NCBI GenBank assembly: GCA_026129135.1
Contig: JAHCIQ010000002.1
Location: 124,001-188,000, forward strand
From: Cyanobacteria bacterium TGS_CYA1
GTDB lineage: Bacteria > Cyanobacteriota > Vampirovibrionia > Obscuribacterales > Obscuribacteraceae
Direction: 5' to 3'
Length of the DNA: 64,000 nucleotides
Shown here: positions 26,715 to 36,469 of the stretch, in pieces
Position numbering within the stretch: position 1 is the first letter of the stretch
Layout of the letters: the number at the start of each line of letters is the position of its first letter
The notes under the pieces: generated by a model
The model's database searches: none
The model's input: only the letters and a program-made list of their open reading frames with translations
Told to the model about the DNA's origin: nothing
Position numbers and translations under genes: made by a program

Positions 26715-27488
26715 ATGAATAAGACAGTTTCACCCGCGCTAAAAGCACTTTTAGACGGTTTTATAGACTATGCAGGGCTTTATCCGCCCGCCAGCGTCCA
26801 TCTAGAGACTGCGCTTGCCAATTTTGTCAGCTATAAAAATAGTGAATATGCCTGGATGCTTCGCTGGTTCGTCATTGGCGGCAAAGACCTCGATAGTGTG
26901 CCGGAAGAATTCGATGGTTGTATGTCTGTGCTTACAAACGCCGACAATAAAAGGGCTGCTACGATTGAAGCAAGCGAAGTAGTGAGTGGTGCGAAGCCCA
27001 CTTATTGCGAAATACCATTAAATCAACTGGAAAAATTAGTACAGGTCAAAGAACATAACAGTTTTGCCAAAATCCGCATGGGCGGCGTTAAACCAGAAGC
27101 GATTCCAGGTGTGGATGATGTGGCTTCCTTTATTTTGAAGTGTGCAGAATTGAAATTGCCTTTTAAAGCTACAGCCGGATTGCATCATCCAATAAGAGCA
27201 CAGCAAGCACTTACTTACGAACACGATGCACCACGGGCGGTGATGCATGGTTTTATAAATGTTTTGATGGCAGCATCACTCGCTTATTATGGCGATAAAG
27301 ATATCGAGCCAGTCTTGAATGAGCAAAATGCTTCAGCTTTTAAGTTCGACAATGAAAAAGCTTGTTATAAAGACAGATGCTTGAGCGTCAATCAAATAAT
27401 CGAAGCAAGGCGACAGTTCATACATTCTGTCGGCTCTTGTTCTTTTGACGAGCCTATACACGATCTCAAGCAATTGGGATGGCTATAG
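26715..27488 (+). CDS. Conserved protein of unknown function (GLYPPA / TAGLHHP motif family)
   Basis: 257 aa from ATG 26715, chosen because AGGAG lies just upstream and the likely transcription start is downstream of the TTG at 26670. Motifs are FIDYAGLYPPA near the N-terminus, FAKIRMGGVKPEAIPGVDD in the middle, and KATAGLHHPIR. I associate this combination with a widespread uncharacterised bacterial family and recall no function. Alternating strand/helix and the GG and HH motifs would suit a TIM-barrel-like enzyme (inference). It is monocistronic, pointing away from the hybrid kinase and converging on a PAS kinase. Confidence 0.75.
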   Translation: MNKTVSPALKALLDGFIDYAGLYPPASVHLETALANFVSYKNSEYAWMLRWFVIGGKDLDSVPEEFDGCMSVLTNADNKRAATIEASEVVSGAKPTYCEIPLNQLEKLVQVKEHNSFAKIRMGGVKPEAIPGVDDVASFILKCAELKLPFKATAGLHHPIRAQQALTYEHDAPRAVMHGFINVLMAASLAYYGDKDIEPVLNEQNASAFKFDNEKACYKDRCLSVNQIIEARRQFIHSVGSCSFDEPIHDLKQLGWL

Positions 27489-27492
27489 GTTT

Positions 27493-28680
27493 TTATTTGC
27501 CTGGAAATTCGATTGTAACCGTAGTGCCTGCGCCTTCTTTGCTCTGACAAGAAATGGTGGCATTGTGCGCATCGAGTAAAAGTTTGCTGAAATAAAGTCC
27601 AACACCGGAAGAACGCACATCGGTTGGAATTTTTTTTGCGACCGTCAAAGGATCGAATAATTTTGAAACCTGTTCTTTGCTCATTCCTACGCCTGAATCG
27701 CTTACAGTTACTTTTATTTTGTTGTCTGATTTTTTTACTGCAAGTGTGACAGAAGACCCTTTTTTGCTCATTTTGATAGCGTTTTGCAAAACGTTGTGCA
27801 GCGTGTGTCTAATGGCTGCAGGAACACCTTTCACGGATGGAAGATCAGGTTCGATTTCAGTTTTGATTTCAACTTGATTAGTTGCTGCAAAAAGGGAATT
27901 CAAAAACAGCACCACTTCAAAAATTTTCTTGAAGTCGAGTTCGACCGAATTATTAGTGTTCAACATGAAGTCTGTTCTAAAAATTTCTAGCAACGAACCT
28001 GCAAGTTCCAGATGATGTCTGTTGCTCGCGCTCATCTTATCGATGGCATCGCGCGCCTTTTCGTTGAGCTCGTCGCTGTTGTTTTTTAGATAATTCAAAA
28101 TCATTTCTTCGCCAGCCAGATGATTTTTGATATCGTGAGCTATCATCGAGGCTAAGGCATCACGCTCGTTTTGCAATCTCTTGCGCTCTGAAATGTCGCA
28201 AAAGGTAGAAACCACTCCAAGCAAGTTTTGAGATTTGTCCAGTACTGGTGCTGCATGTGCACGAAGCCACATACCATCTGGTCGCAATGAATTTCCTTCC
28301 AGATAAGCTTCTTTCTCGCAAGATTCTTTTTCGTTCAAGGCGTGAAAGTATGGCTCTTCTTCGTGAGGAAGAGGTGGACCATTTTTGGTTCTATATATTT
28401 TGATCGATTCGCGAATTGAAGTTTTGTCTTTGCCAAAAAGTGTCATGCCAGCCATTTTTGCAGCAGCCTGATTGGCTAATATGACATTTTCATTGCAGTC
28501 GTAAACTACAAGTCCATCGCCAATGCTGTCGAGTATAGTCATGAGAAAGTCGGCGTGGTGCGCACGCGCATCTTCTGAGTCTATTAGTGTGTCTATATAT
28601 TCTTGGGTAATGCGCTCGACTTCAGCACGCAACTTAGCCAGTTGCTGTGCTTGTTCTTTTGAATTTGAAGACGACACCAA
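27493..28680 (-). CDS. PAS-domain sensor histidine kinase (soluble)
   Basis: 395 aa, no membrane helix. A short coiled coil (1-40) leads to a PAS domain (about 43-165, DSIGDGLVVYDCNENVILAN; terminal CDISERK). A HisKA-like helix has His182 in MIAHDIKNHLAG. HATPase boxes are N (HNVLQNAIKMS), G1 (DSGVGMS) and G2 (SSGVGLYFSKL). The D-I-K-N variant after the His is seen in several kinase subfamilies. It follows fmdB by 3 bp and is probably in the same transcript. No cognate regulator is adjacent. Confidence 0.9.
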   Translation of the reverse strand: MVSSSNSKEQAQQLAKLRAEVERITQEYIDTLIDSEDARAHHADFLMTILDSIGDGLVVYDCNENVILANQAAAKMAGMTLFGKDKTSIRESIKIYRTKNGPPLPHEEEPYFHALNEKESCEKEAYLEGNSLRPDGMWLRAHAAPVLDKSQNLLGVVSTFCDISERKRLQNERDALASMIAHDIKNHLAGEEMILNYLKNNSDELNEKARDAIDKMSASNRHHLELAGSLLEIFRTDFMLNTNNSVELDFKKIFEVVLFLNSLFAATNQVEIKTEIEPDLPSVKGVPAAIRHTLHNVLQNAIKMSKKGSSVTLAVKKSDNKIKVTVSDSGVGMSKEQVSKLFDPLTVAKKIPTDVRSSGVGLYFSKLLLDAHNATISCQSKEGAGTTVTIEFPGK

Positions 28681-28683
28681 GAC

Positions 28684-28917
28684 TTAGTGACAGCCGCCGC
28701 CGCAGCAATGTCCGCCGCTTGGCTTAGGAGCTTGTTGTACTTTGCCTTTTCCTTTGCCCTGACCGCTTCTATTGCCAGTAGCAACATTCACTGTAAAAAT
28801 GCGACTTACTTCACCACTGCCACAATGGGCACAAGCCGGCTTTGTGTCGTCATTCATCGAGCGCTCGATTTCAAATGTTTCGCGGCAGCTCTGGCAGCGG
28901 TAATCGTACGATGGCAT
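28684..28917 (-). CDS. FmdB-family zinc-ribbon protein
   Basis: 77 aa. MPSYDYRCQSCRETFE begins the classic FmdB/CxxC_CXXC_SSSS zinc ribbon: C8-x2-C11, then CAHC around residue 33. The C-terminus is Gly/Lys-rich and ends in GGHCCGGGCH, which could bind a metal. Family function is unclear, with proposed regulatory roles. It sits one base after the RseP-like gene and 3 bp before the PAS kinase, so it is part of that operon. Confidence 0.88.
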   Translation of the reverse strand: MPSYDYRCQSCRETFEIERSMNDDTKPACAHCGSGEVSRIFTVNVATGNRSGQGKGKGKVQQAPKPSGGHCCGGGCH

Positions 28918-28918
28918 G

Positions 28919-30268
28919 TTATTTCTGCTCCTGTGTGGCAGGATTTTTCTTCACTTCTTGTTGTTGAGTATCCTTGTCTTTTTTCTTGATGTCAAGCTTA
29001 CCCTGGACTAGAGCTGTAACGTCGTTGACCATAATGACCGCCATCAAAACTAGCAAGCTCATAAAGCCCCAACGAACGATTTCACCATGCGCCTTTTCGC
29101 CTACAGGCTTTCTGAAAATAGCCTCGTAAGCCATAAAAGCGAGGTGACCTCCGTCAAGTGCTGGCCAGGGTAACAAGTTAAGTATGGCAAGGTCCATGCT
29201 TATCAAAATTGTGAAAGTGAAAAGCTGGCTCCAGTCTTGCTGAGCAATATCTTTTCCAATATAGATAACAGCAAGAATACCGTGCACATCCTGGATTCCA
29301 GGCTCACCAGCCGCTGGCGGTTTGCCCAGATGCAATATTTGATTCATGATGCCTACAGGCAATTTGCCCAGGGCATCGAGCATCATACGAGTGAGGTCGC
29401 TCACTTTCTGATACGACAAAATGAGAACTTCAAGGATTGGACGATCCACACGCTTGTAGCCAGCGTTTTTCATATCGAGCGCCATTCCCACTTTGCCGTC
29501 GGCATTGGGAGTCATCGAAATGTCCATTGGCTTTCCATTTCGTTCTATCTGAATTACTACTGGAGTGCTTTTGTGCGAAGTGAAATAAGATATGATTTCT
29601 TCTGAAGTCTTGACTGGTTGTTTATCGAGACTGACAATTTTGTCACCTTTCAAAATTCCAGCATTCAAAGCAATCGGATTCGATTTGAAAGTTCCAGCAG
29701 CATAAGTTTCTGGCACAGGTTCTCCGATTGTGAGAAGCATTGTGACCATAATCAGATAAGCGAAAATTATGTTAAAGCCAACGCCAGCAAAGGCTACGAG
29801 CGCTCTTTGCCAAATTGGAAATTTGCGAAAAGGCTTTAGCTCGACACCATAAGGATTGTCTTTGCTAGAAGCATGTGGTGCTTCAATGGGAATTTCGGCG
29901 TCTGTAGTGACTATATGAGGAGTTTCGTTGTGTTCGCCACTTGCTTCTTTGCTCAGTTCTTCGCCTTCGACCATGCCAGATGCAGGAAGGGCAGCGACTC
30001 CATAAGCTTCCATGTCCTGGCGCGACTCGTCGCCAAGTTCGGGAATAGCGACATAACCGCCTAATAAGCAGGCATGAATGCGAAACTCTGTTTCAAAGGC
30101 TTTCCCTACAGTTATATAGGGTCCAAATGGAAGACCAAATCCAAACACAGGAGTTTGAAAGCCGAAGAGGCGAGCCACCAGGAAGTGACCGCATTCGTGC
30201 ACGATGATGAGGCTACTTAAAATAGCCAGCATCAATAGGACAGACAGAACCTGAGTGAGGAATTCCAT
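28919..30268 (-). CDS. rseP: RseP-like site-2 metalloprotease
   Basis: 449 aa. The zinc site HECGH lies in the first membrane helix (IIVHECGHFLVARLFGF), and the partner motif LLPWPALDGGHLAFM lies near residue 365. A PDZ domain occupies about 205-270 (LNAGILKGDKIVSLDKQPV). Residues about 85-140 form an acidic insert between the first zinc helix and the second membrane segment, longer than in E. coli RseP. The enzyme cuts membrane-embedded regulators and signal-peptide remnants. It lies 10 bp after the SpoIID-like gene. Confidence 0.92.
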   Translation of the reverse strand: MEFLTQVLSVLLMLAILSSLIIVHECGHFLVARLFGFQTPVFGFGLPFGPYITVGKAFETEFRIHACLLGGYVAIPELGDESRQDMEAYGVAALPASGMVEGEELSKEASGEHNETPHIVTTDAEIPIEAPHASSKDNPYGVELKPFRKFPIWQRALVAFAGVGFNIIFAYLIMVTMLLTIGEPVPETYAAGTFKSNPIALNAGILKGDKIVSLDKQPVKTSEEIISYFTSHKSTPVVIQIERNGKPMDISMTPNADGKVGMALDMKNAGYKRVDRPILEVLILSYQKVSDLTRMMLDALGKLPVGIMNQILHLGKPPAAGEPGIQDVHGILAVIYIGKDIAQQDWSQLFTFTILISMDLAILNLLPWPALDGGHLAFMAYEAIFRKPVGEKAHGEIVRWGFMSLLVLMAVIMVNDVTALVQGKLDIKKKDKDTQQQEVKKNPATQEQK

Positions 30269-30278
30269 ACAAAAGATA

Positions 30279-32000
30279 TTATAGAACCGAATTTTCGATT
30301 TGGTCGGATTCTAATGAGTTCTGAACACGCACATCTTTGTAGAAATGGTGCAAAATTTCGCCCGCGCCCCAACCATGCTCGGCGAGCGAGCGGGCGCCCC
30401 ACTGGGACATTCCCATGCCATGACCGAATCCCTGACCCGAAAAAACATAGTTGCCAGACTGACTATCGCATATCACATTAAAATTTGTGCTGGGCAGTTT
30501 CAATGCTTTACGAACGCTGTCTCCCGATACCAAAGCATTAGTCATATCACCCATGAGCATAAGCGTTTTTACTCGTTGAGATTCTGTACGCTCGATTGCG
30601 ACCACTCCAAGCACACGTCCTACAGTTGGTCCAATAGCCGATGCCAGTTGCGAAGGTGAAAAGGTCGCCCGCCAGGCAGAGTGAGGCGACGACTGGTCAT
30701 AATCGTGGGTCGATTTGAGATAGCCAAGCTTTGTGTTAGTGGGGTGCGACTCGGTAAAACCGGCACTGGAGCTGTGATAGAAGGCTGGCACCACTTTGTT
30801 GTTGTGGGTCATCACAAGCCCTGTCGTTTCTTGCACAGCTTTGTTGGTACGTTCTTTTTCTTGCAAAACGCCTCGATAAACCTGGTCTTCAGTTCCAGAA
30901 CCTAGGTCATAACCATCTTTTGCATGTTTGTTCAAATTGGCGATGGCATATGAGCGTGCTGCTATCGATTGCGCTTTGAGCGCTTCCAATGGCCATGCGC
31001 TTGGCATCTCCGAGGGCAGAACCGATAAAAGATAGTCTTCTAGATTAACTACATTAATAGCCTGAAATTTGCCGCCCTGAATTCTTAGTAACAGACTTCC
31101 TCTATAAGGACGGTTATTAAAAGTGAAAATGGAATTGTTGTCTTTTGCTGGAACGAAGAAAAGTCCCTGGTCTTCAAGGGCGCTGTCGAATTTGCGGCTG
31201 AATAAAGAAGCGCCTTTGGATTTAGTCCATGGAATTTGAGTATAAATAGATTTGGTTTGAGTTATGCCACTGAATCTGGGCAATCTTGGCGGCGCGAGCG
31301 CAATTACCTGGGTGGTGGTCAGTTCTGGACCCTGAGCGATTTTGTTTATATCGGCAAAGCGTGATGGATTGAGGCTCATAGTCGAGCTAGAATAGCTTAC
31401 GCTCCACTGACTCTGGGCATTGAGCCTTGCGCAAAGCTCGCCAGAGGCTGCATCATATACATCCATTCCATCAAGCGACCCAAGCACAGCAGAATAAAGT
31501 CCCTGCTGCAGACTGATTCTGATTGTTTTGCCATTTGGTTTTGGGATGGACGAAATAATTTGTTGGTTTTGCAATTGAGCAGAAGCCACTATGTCTGTAT
31601 CTTCTTCAGACTCTTGCGCTATGGCACTGGTAGCAGATATCAAATTGAGCGAGTTGAGCACTAAAAGTAGTATCAAGCTGCGCCACAAATTCTTGCTTTT
31701 GAAAACGTAAGGGTCGAAAGCTCCTAATTTTCTGCGAGTGGAAGCGAGGTTTGAGCGACCCCAATTGGAAAGATATGCATCGTCTATGCAATCGATATTT
31801 TTGTTCTTGTCGGCCAAAACTTTTTCTTGGTCCATATAAGCAACAACGCTAGCGATGGCTGCTGCCATTTCCATGTCGCTAATAGATTTCTGGTCTTTGG
31901 ATGTAACTTTGAATGACGGCACAAGCGAAGCCCCAGCCTTATTTTGAGCCATGTCCTGGCTTTCTTGATTGCTTGGTTTGTTTACTAAGGCGCCGGTCAT
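30279..32000 (-). CDS. SpoIID/LytB-domain protein
   Basis: 573 aa. About 100 cytoplasmic residues precede one membrane helix (about 105-128). The SpoIID domain shows LPSEMPSAWPLEALKAQSIA, ARSYAI, AFYHSSSAGFTESHP, and the C-terminal FGHGMGMSQWGARSLAEHGW. SpoIID enzymes are lytic transglycosylases acting on peptidoglycan strands, and non-sporulating Cyanobacteria-related bacteria carry homologues. The long cytosolic N-terminus is unusual and has no recognised domain. It lies 58 bp downstream of the ATP synthase gamma gene on the same strand and 10 bp before rseP. Confidence 0.88.
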   Translation of the reverse strand: MTGALVNKPSNQESQDMAQNKAGASLVPSFKVTSKDQKSISDMEMAAAIASVVAYMDQEKVLADKNKNIDCIDDAYLSNWGRSNLASTRRKLGAFDPYVFKSKNLWRSLILLLVLNSLNLISATSAIAQESEEDTDIVASAQLQNQQIISSIPKPNGKTIRISLQQGLYSAVLGSLDGMDVYDAASGELCARLNAQSQWSVSYSSSTMSLNPSRFADINKIAQGPELTTTQVIALAPPRLPRFSGITQTKSIYTQIPWTKSKGASLFSRKFDSALEDQGLFFVPAKDNNSIFTFNNRPYRGSLLLRIQGGKFQAINVVNLEDYLLSVLPSEMPSAWPLEALKAQSIAARSYAIANLNKHAKDGYDLGSGTEDQVYRGVLQEKERTNKAVQETTGLVMTHNNKVVPAFYHSSSAGFTESHPTNTKLGYLKSTHDYDQSSPHSAWRATFSPSQLASAIGPTVGRVLGVVAIERTESQRVKTLMLMGDMTNALVSGDSVRKALKLPSTNFNVICDSQSGNYVFSGQGFGHGMGMSQWGARSLAEHGWGAGEILHHFYKDVRVQNSLESDQIENSVL

Positions 32001-32058
32001 AACGAAATTATAACCGGCGTCTTACAGTTGACAAGCTTAAATAAGCTCGATTCAGTTT

Positions 32059-32940
32059 TTATCCTTTGAGAGCTTCAGCTCCAGCAACGATTTCGAGCAA
32101 TTCTTGAGTGATATTACCCTGACGTGCTTTGTTGTAAATAAGCGTCAGGCTGCCAATCAGCTCTTTTGCGTTTGTGGTTGCATTTGACATCGCATTCATT
32201 CGAGCAGCAAGCTCGGATGCGGCTGCCTCAAGCAGCGCCTGATAAAGTACGTTTTCCACATACTTTGGCAAAAGCTCTTCTTCCATCAATTCAATCAAAT
32301 CGGGCTCGTATAAAGTTTCGGCACTCTTTGGAAAATGGTCTTTACCTTCAGGCAAAGTAATTGGCAGGTAGTTTTTGATTTTTACTTCCTGACGAATCAT
32401 GTTGACGAAGTCGGTGCCTACGATTTCAACGGCATCAATCTGCTTCTTGGTGTAAAGGTCGCAAACATTTTCAGCAATCATTTTTGCTTCTTCCACAGTG
32501 GGAATAGCAGGAAGCTGAGTATAGTTCTTGATTTTTTCGATCTTTACTCGTTTAAAGGCGGCTGCAGCTTTGAGTCCAACCGGAATGACAGCAACTTCTT
32601 TGCCTTCTGATTGAAGTTGTTGGATTCGCAAAATTGCTTGCTTGATGATGTTTCCGTTATAGCCACCGCATAGACCACGATCTGAAGAGATGATGATTAG
32701 AGCGACTTTTTTAATTGGGCGTTTTTTCAAAAGCGGCAGGTCTTGCAGATCTATCGGGCTTACTTCGTGCACGATTTGTTGGAGCATCTCCACTACTTTC
32801 GAGGTGAAGGGGCGTGCGTTCGAGTTTCTCATCTGAGCACGACGCACTTTGGCTGCTGCCACCAAACGCATGGCTGAAGTAATCTTCTTAGTGTTCTGCA
32901 CGCTCTTGATGCGCTGCCTAATTGCTTTCAGGTTTGCCAT
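32059..32940 (-). CDS. atpG: ATP synthase gamma subunit
   Basis: 293 aa, typical length. N-terminal ANLKAIRQRIKSVQNTKKIT and C-terminal LTLIYNKARQGNITQELLEI are the two shaft helices. The middle ISSDRGLCGGYNGNI is the family signature. Gamma is the rotor shaft inside the alpha3beta3 head. It is the last ATP synthase gene in this cluster. Its placement directly after alpha, with beta and epsilon missing, is the cyanobacterial arrangement. I see no obvious photosynthetic-type redox-loop insertion. Confidence 0.97.
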   Translation of the reverse strand: MANLKAIRQRIKSVQNTKKITSAMRLVAAAKVRRAQMRNSNARPFTSKVVEMLQQIVHEVSPIDLQDLPLLKKRPIKKVALIIISSDRGLCGGYNGNIIKQAILRIQQLQSEGKEVAVIPVGLKAAAAFKRVKIEKIKNYTQLPAIPTVEEAKMIAENVCDLYTKKQIDAVEIVGTDFVNMIRQEVKIKNYLPITLPEGKDHFPKSAETLYEPDLIELMEEELLPKYVENVLYQALLEAAASELAARMNAMSNATTNAKELIGSLTLIYNKARQGNITQELLEIVAGAEALKG

Positions 32941-32964
32941 GATTTAATTCCTGTGATTTAGAGC

Positions 32965-34488
32965 TTAGGCTTTGAAGAAGTTTTCTTTGAACTTTTTGAT
33001 TTCCGAAGTCAACTCGCCTTCGACTTCGGCGTTGAGTTTGGCGCCGGACATCAATTTGGCAAGGACGTCTTTTCCTTGTGAGTTCAAATATTTGAACCAT
33101 TCTTCTTTGAACTTGATGATTTTTTCGTTGTCGATATCGTCGAGCAAACCTGCGTTTGCAGCGTAGATAACCGATACTTGCTCACCAAGTGAAAGAGGAC
33201 GGAACTGAGCTTGTTTCAAAACTTGCATCAGTTTTTGACCACGACGAATCTGGTCTTGAGTAGCTTTATCGAGGTCAGATGCAAATTGTGCAAAAGCTTC
33301 GAGTTCGCGGAACTGAGCAAGGTCTAGTCTCAATTTACCAGCGACTGATTTCATCGCGCCTGTTTGAGCAGCACCACCCACACGTGATACCGAAACACCA
33401 GCGTTGATAGCTGGACGGATACCGGCGTAGAACAAGTCTGACTCAAGGAAGATTTGTCCGTCTGTAATCGAGATAACGTTTGTGGGGATGTATGCAGATA
33501 CGTCACCAGCTTGGGTTTCGATGATTGGAAGAGCGGTCATAGATCCTGCGCCCAGTTTGTCTGACAATTTGGCAGAGCGCTCGAGCAAGCGTGAGTGCAA
33601 GTAGAATACGTCACCTGGATAAGCTTCACGACCTGGCGGACGACGAAGCAAGAGTGACATTGCACGATAAGCTTGAGCGTGTTTGGACAAGTCGTCGAAG
33701 ATAACGACTGCGTGCTCGCCTTTCCACATGAAGTATTCGCCGATGGCGCAACCTGCATATGGTGCCAGGAATTGAAGTGCTGGAGCCGATGTTGCAGGAG
33801 CACTGATGATTACTGTGTATTCCATTGCGCCGTGCTCTTCCAGGATAGCCTGGATACGACCGACGTTGGATTGTTTTTGACCGATAGCTACATAAATGCA
33901 GACTGGACGATTGGGCTGGTTCTTTTGGTTGATGATGGTATCGATGGCGATGGCTGTTTTACCAGTCTGACGGTCGCCGATGATAAGTTCGCGCTGACCA
34001 CGACCAATCGGGATCATGGCGTCGATAGCGGTCAAGCCGGTCATCAATGGTTCGTGCACCGATTTGCGTTTGACGATACCAGGGGCGATGATTTCCATCG
34101 GTTTGAATTCGGTAGCGTTGATTGGTCCTTTACCATCGAGAGGCTGACCAAGCGGGTTGATTACGCGACCAAGAAGAGCTTCGCCAACAGGAACGGAAGC
34201 GATACGACCAGTGGTCTTAACTTCCATGCCTTCGAAAATCTTTCTGCCTTCACCAAGAACTACAACACCAACGTTGTCTTCTTCTAAGTTCAAAACCATG
34301 CCGTTTGTTTTTTCTTCATCGGCAAATTCGACCAATTCCATAGACATGGCTTTCTCCATGCCGTAGACGCGGGCAATACCGTCGCCTACTTGCAGGACTC
34401 GTCCCACATTAGTGACTGCGAGCTTTGATTTGTATTGCTCCAGTTGTGTCTTTAATACTGATGTGATTTCGTCTGGGCGGATAGCCAT
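32965..34488 (-). CDS. atpA: ATP synthase alpha subunit
   Basis: 507 aa. The P-loop is [11 protein letters not shown], with [13 protein letters not shown] before it, and the family signature [17 protein letters not shown] is near residue 365. The noncatalytic nucleotide-binding subunit of the F1 head. The start ATG follows AGAGGAAAGAAAA, a good ribosome site, 27 bp after atpH. A 24-bp gap separates it from gamma. Confidence 0.98.
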   Translation of the reverse strand: MAIRPDEITSVLKTQLEQYKSKLAVTNVGRVLQVGDGIARVYGMEKAMSMELVEFADEEKTNGMVLNLEEDNVGVVVLGEGRKIFEGMEVKTTGRIASVPVGEALLGRVINPLGQPLDGKGPINATEFKPMEIIAPGIVKRKSVHEPLMTGLTAIDAMIPIGRGQRELIIGDRQTGKTAIAIDTIINQKNQPNRPVCIYVAIGQKQSNVGRIQAILEEHGAMEYTVIISAPATSAPALQFLAPYAGCAIGEYFMWKGEHAVVIFDDLSKHAQAYRAMSLLLRRPPGREAYPGDVFYLHSRLLERSAKLSDKLGAGSMTALPIIETQAGDVSAYIPTNVISITDGQIFLESDLFYAGIRPAINAGVSVSRVGGAAQTGAMKSVAGKLRLDLAQFRELEAFAQFASDLDKATQDQIRRGQKLMQVLKQAQFRPLSLGEQVSVIYAANAGLLDDIDNEKIIKFKEEWFKYLNSQGKDVLAKLMSGAKLNAEVEGELTSEIKKFKENFFKA

Positions 34489-34515
34489 TTTTCTTTCCTC
34501 TGGTTTTTTCTGGTT

Positions 34516-35085
34516 TTAAACAGATAACAAGCTTTGTTCGATTTTTTGTAGTTTGCCTTTCAAACTTCCGTCAATCACCTGGTCTCCCACGCGAAGCACC
34601 ATTCCGGCAAGAAGCGATTCATCCACTTCTACTTTGAGATCCAGTTTGGAGCCCATGTGCTCTGAGATTCTTGCTTTGATGTTTTGCACTTCTTTGTCGC
34701 TCAGTTTGGTCGAGCTGACAAGAGTTGCTTCAAGAATATTGAGCCTGGCCATGAGCAGTTTTTTGAACTGTTCACTCACGTGAGCGAGAATGTCGAGTCG
34801 GCGTCGGTCTGTCAGAAGTTGCAATAAATAGAATGTGGTGGCATCTACTTTGCCTTCGAAAATTCCTGCAAGCAGTTTTTTCTTTTCCGCTGGACCTAAG
34901 GCCGGGTGATTCAAAACAAGTTTGAAATCGTGATTGGTATGTAGTGTTTCATCAATCGCTTTGAGATCGCCATAAACGGCTTCGGCTTTTTTCATGGTGG
35001 CAGCTTGATCTTTTTCGCTATCCTCAATTAGTTTGAGTGTAGCTTCTGCGTATTTCGCTGCAATTTCAGCCTGTTCGCCTTTCAT
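34516..35085 (-). CDS. atpH: ATP synthase delta subunit
   Basis: 189 aa. The N-terminal helical domain (AAKYAEATLKLIEDSEKDQA) and the C-terminal ISEHMGSKLDLKVEVDESLLAGMVLRVGD signature region (the family VDPSLIGGxxxRVGD motif) identify OSCP/delta, which links F1 to the peripheral stalk. Start ATG follows AGAGGACGAA. Eight bases separate it from the b gene. Confidence 0.95.
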   Translation of the reverse strand: MKGEQAEIAAKYAEATLKLIEDSEKDQAATMKKAEAVYGDLKAIDETLHTNHDFKLVLNHPALGPAEKKKLLAGIFEGKVDATTFYLLQLLTDRRRLDILAHVSEQFKKLLMARLNILEATLVSSTKLSDKEVQNIKARISEHMGSKLDLKVEVDESLLAGMVLRVGDQVIDGSLKGKLQKIEQSLLSV

Positions 35086-35093
35086 TTCGTCCT

Positions 35094-35660
35094 CTAGTGT
35101 ACTTGGGAGACCGATTTAGTTTTTTGCTCGCCCGCCGGATTCACATCCAGAGTATCGAGCTGTTCTAAAAACTGGTTGACCATTTGTTCTTTGTCTTGAG
35201 TGGACATGTTCTGCGCCAGATATTGTCTGGACAGAGCAACTGCGGCATGAACAGCTTGTGAGCGAATTTCGTTTACGAGCACTTGTCTTTCGGAGTTTAT
35301 GCTTGCATCGAATTTGTTCACCAGCGATTGCATGTCTTTTTGTGTCTGCAACTCGAGATCCGCTTTCATTTGAGCGGCGATGTCTTTTGCGTCAGCAAGA
35401 ATTTTGGCTGCTTCGGATTCTGCATTAGCCAATTTTGCTCTTTGATCGCTCAAGAATTTTTCAGATTCCTCGCGGCTCGCTCTTGCCTGATTCAAGGCTT
35501 CATCGATGTTTTTGGCTCTTTTATCTAGAATGCCCGGAACAGCTTTGTTCCAGGCCCAAATAATCAAACCCATCAAAATCAGCCAGTTGACCAAATTAGT
35601 TTTGAAATTGGTGAACAATTCAACTGGATTGAATTCGTGCATTTCAGCAAAGAAAAACAT
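35094..35660 (-). CDS. atpF: ATP synthase b subunit
   Basis: 188 aa. One membrane helix near the N-terminus (about 19-36, LVNWLILMGLIIWAW) is followed by a long charged helix (RAKNIDEALNQARASREE), the peripheral stalk. It pairs with the b' subunit encoded 2 bp upstream. Separate b and b' genes are typical of Cyanobacteria and a few other groups, against homodimeric b in most bacteria. Confidence 0.93.
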   Translation of the reverse strand: MFFFAEMHEFNPVELFTNFKTNLVNWLILMGLIIWAWNKAVPGILDKRAKNIDEALNQARASREESEKFLSDQRAKLANAESEAAKILADAKDIAAQMKADLELQTQKDMQSLVNKFDASINSERQVLVNEIRSQAVHAAVALSRQYLAQNMSTQDKEQMVNQFLEQLDTLDVNPAGEQKTKSVSQVH

Positions 35661-35662
35661 GT

Positions 35663-36142
35663 TTATTTGCCTCCTTGCACAAGCGCTTTTTTGACAAGCT
35701 CAGAATCCAGGTCGATCGAAACCGACTTACCTAGTAGTTTTGAGACGATGCCTTGAACGAGTGCTTTTTCTTCATCAACCAGTGCTGCAATCAATTTGGT
35801 TCTCTCACCGGCAAGCTCCTTGTGTGCGGTGTCGAGTTTGGTGCGTCCTTCTTTTTCAATCTCGGCCATTTTCAAAGCACGTTCGCTCTGACTTTTAGCC
35901 ACAAGATCAGCAATGATGGTTCTAGCCTCTTCGCGCACAGTGCTTAATTGCTTTTCGTACTTGGCAAGTTCGACACTTGCTTCGTCGCGCAATTCACGGG
36001 CGGAGGCGAGATCATTGCTGATTCTCGATTGTCTCTTTTCGATTACTTCGCCAACAGGCTTCAAGAAAAGCTCGTTTAGCGCAAGCATGAATAAAAGGAA
36101 GCTTACGACAAATAACGCACAGGTAGCGTTTAGCTCAAACAT
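35663..36142 (-). CDS. ATP synthase b' subunit
   Basis: 159 aa. The N-terminal membrane helix (CALFVVSFLLFMLALNELF) leads to LKPVGEVIEKRQSRI, the b' signature, then a coiled peripheral stalk helix. It lies between c and b, the order found in cyanobacterial atp operons, where the gene is often named atpG or atpF2. Seven bases separate it from the c gene. Confidence 0.93.
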   Translation of the reverse strand: MFELNATCALFVVSFLLFMLALNELFLKPVGEVIEKRQSRISNDLASARELRDEASVELAKYEKQLSTVREEARTIIADLVAKSQSERALKMAEIEKEGRTKLDTAHKELAGERTKLIAALVDEEKALVQGIVSKLLGKSVSIDLDSELVKKALVQGGK

Positions 36143-36149
36143 TAGCTAA

Positions 36150-36449
36150 TTAACCACCCAAGCCTAATGGGAACATGTAGAGAAGAATGGCTACAACGAA
36201 TGCGAAGAGACCAAGAGCTTCCATCAAAGCGGCAAAGATGATGCCGTTGTTACGCAAACTGGTTTCCATTTCAGGCTGTCTGGCCATACCTTCGAGTGCT
36301 TTGGATGCGGCTACGCCGATACCAATTCCAGGTCCGAATACGCCGACTGCGGCGATACCGGCACCAATTCTGGAGCAAGCTTTGATAAGTGTATCGGGAT
36401 CTACGCTGCCAGCGACGGTGCCAGCTTGAGCGATTAATTGGTGGTCCAC
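36150..36449 (-). CDS. atpE: ATP synthase c subunit
   Basis: 99 aa, two membrane helices joined by the polar loop ARQPE. The ion-binding Glu lies in LMEALGLFAFVVA. The first-helix motif reads GPGIGIGVAASKA; cyanobacterial GIGQG has a Gln where this has Ile. Na+ type rings usually also carry extra polar ligands after the Glu, absent here, so a proton ring is likely (inference). Start is GTG 36449, preceded by AGGAG at a 7-nt distance. A 111-bp gap with two hairpins sits upstream. Confidence 0.95.
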   Translation of the reverse strand: MDHQLIAQAGTVAGSVDPDTLIKACSRIGAGIAAVGVFGPGIGIGVAASKALEGMARQPEMETSLRNNGIIFAALMEALGLFAFVVAILLYMFPLGLGG

Positions 36450-36469
36450 AACTTTTCTCCTGTTGAGTA

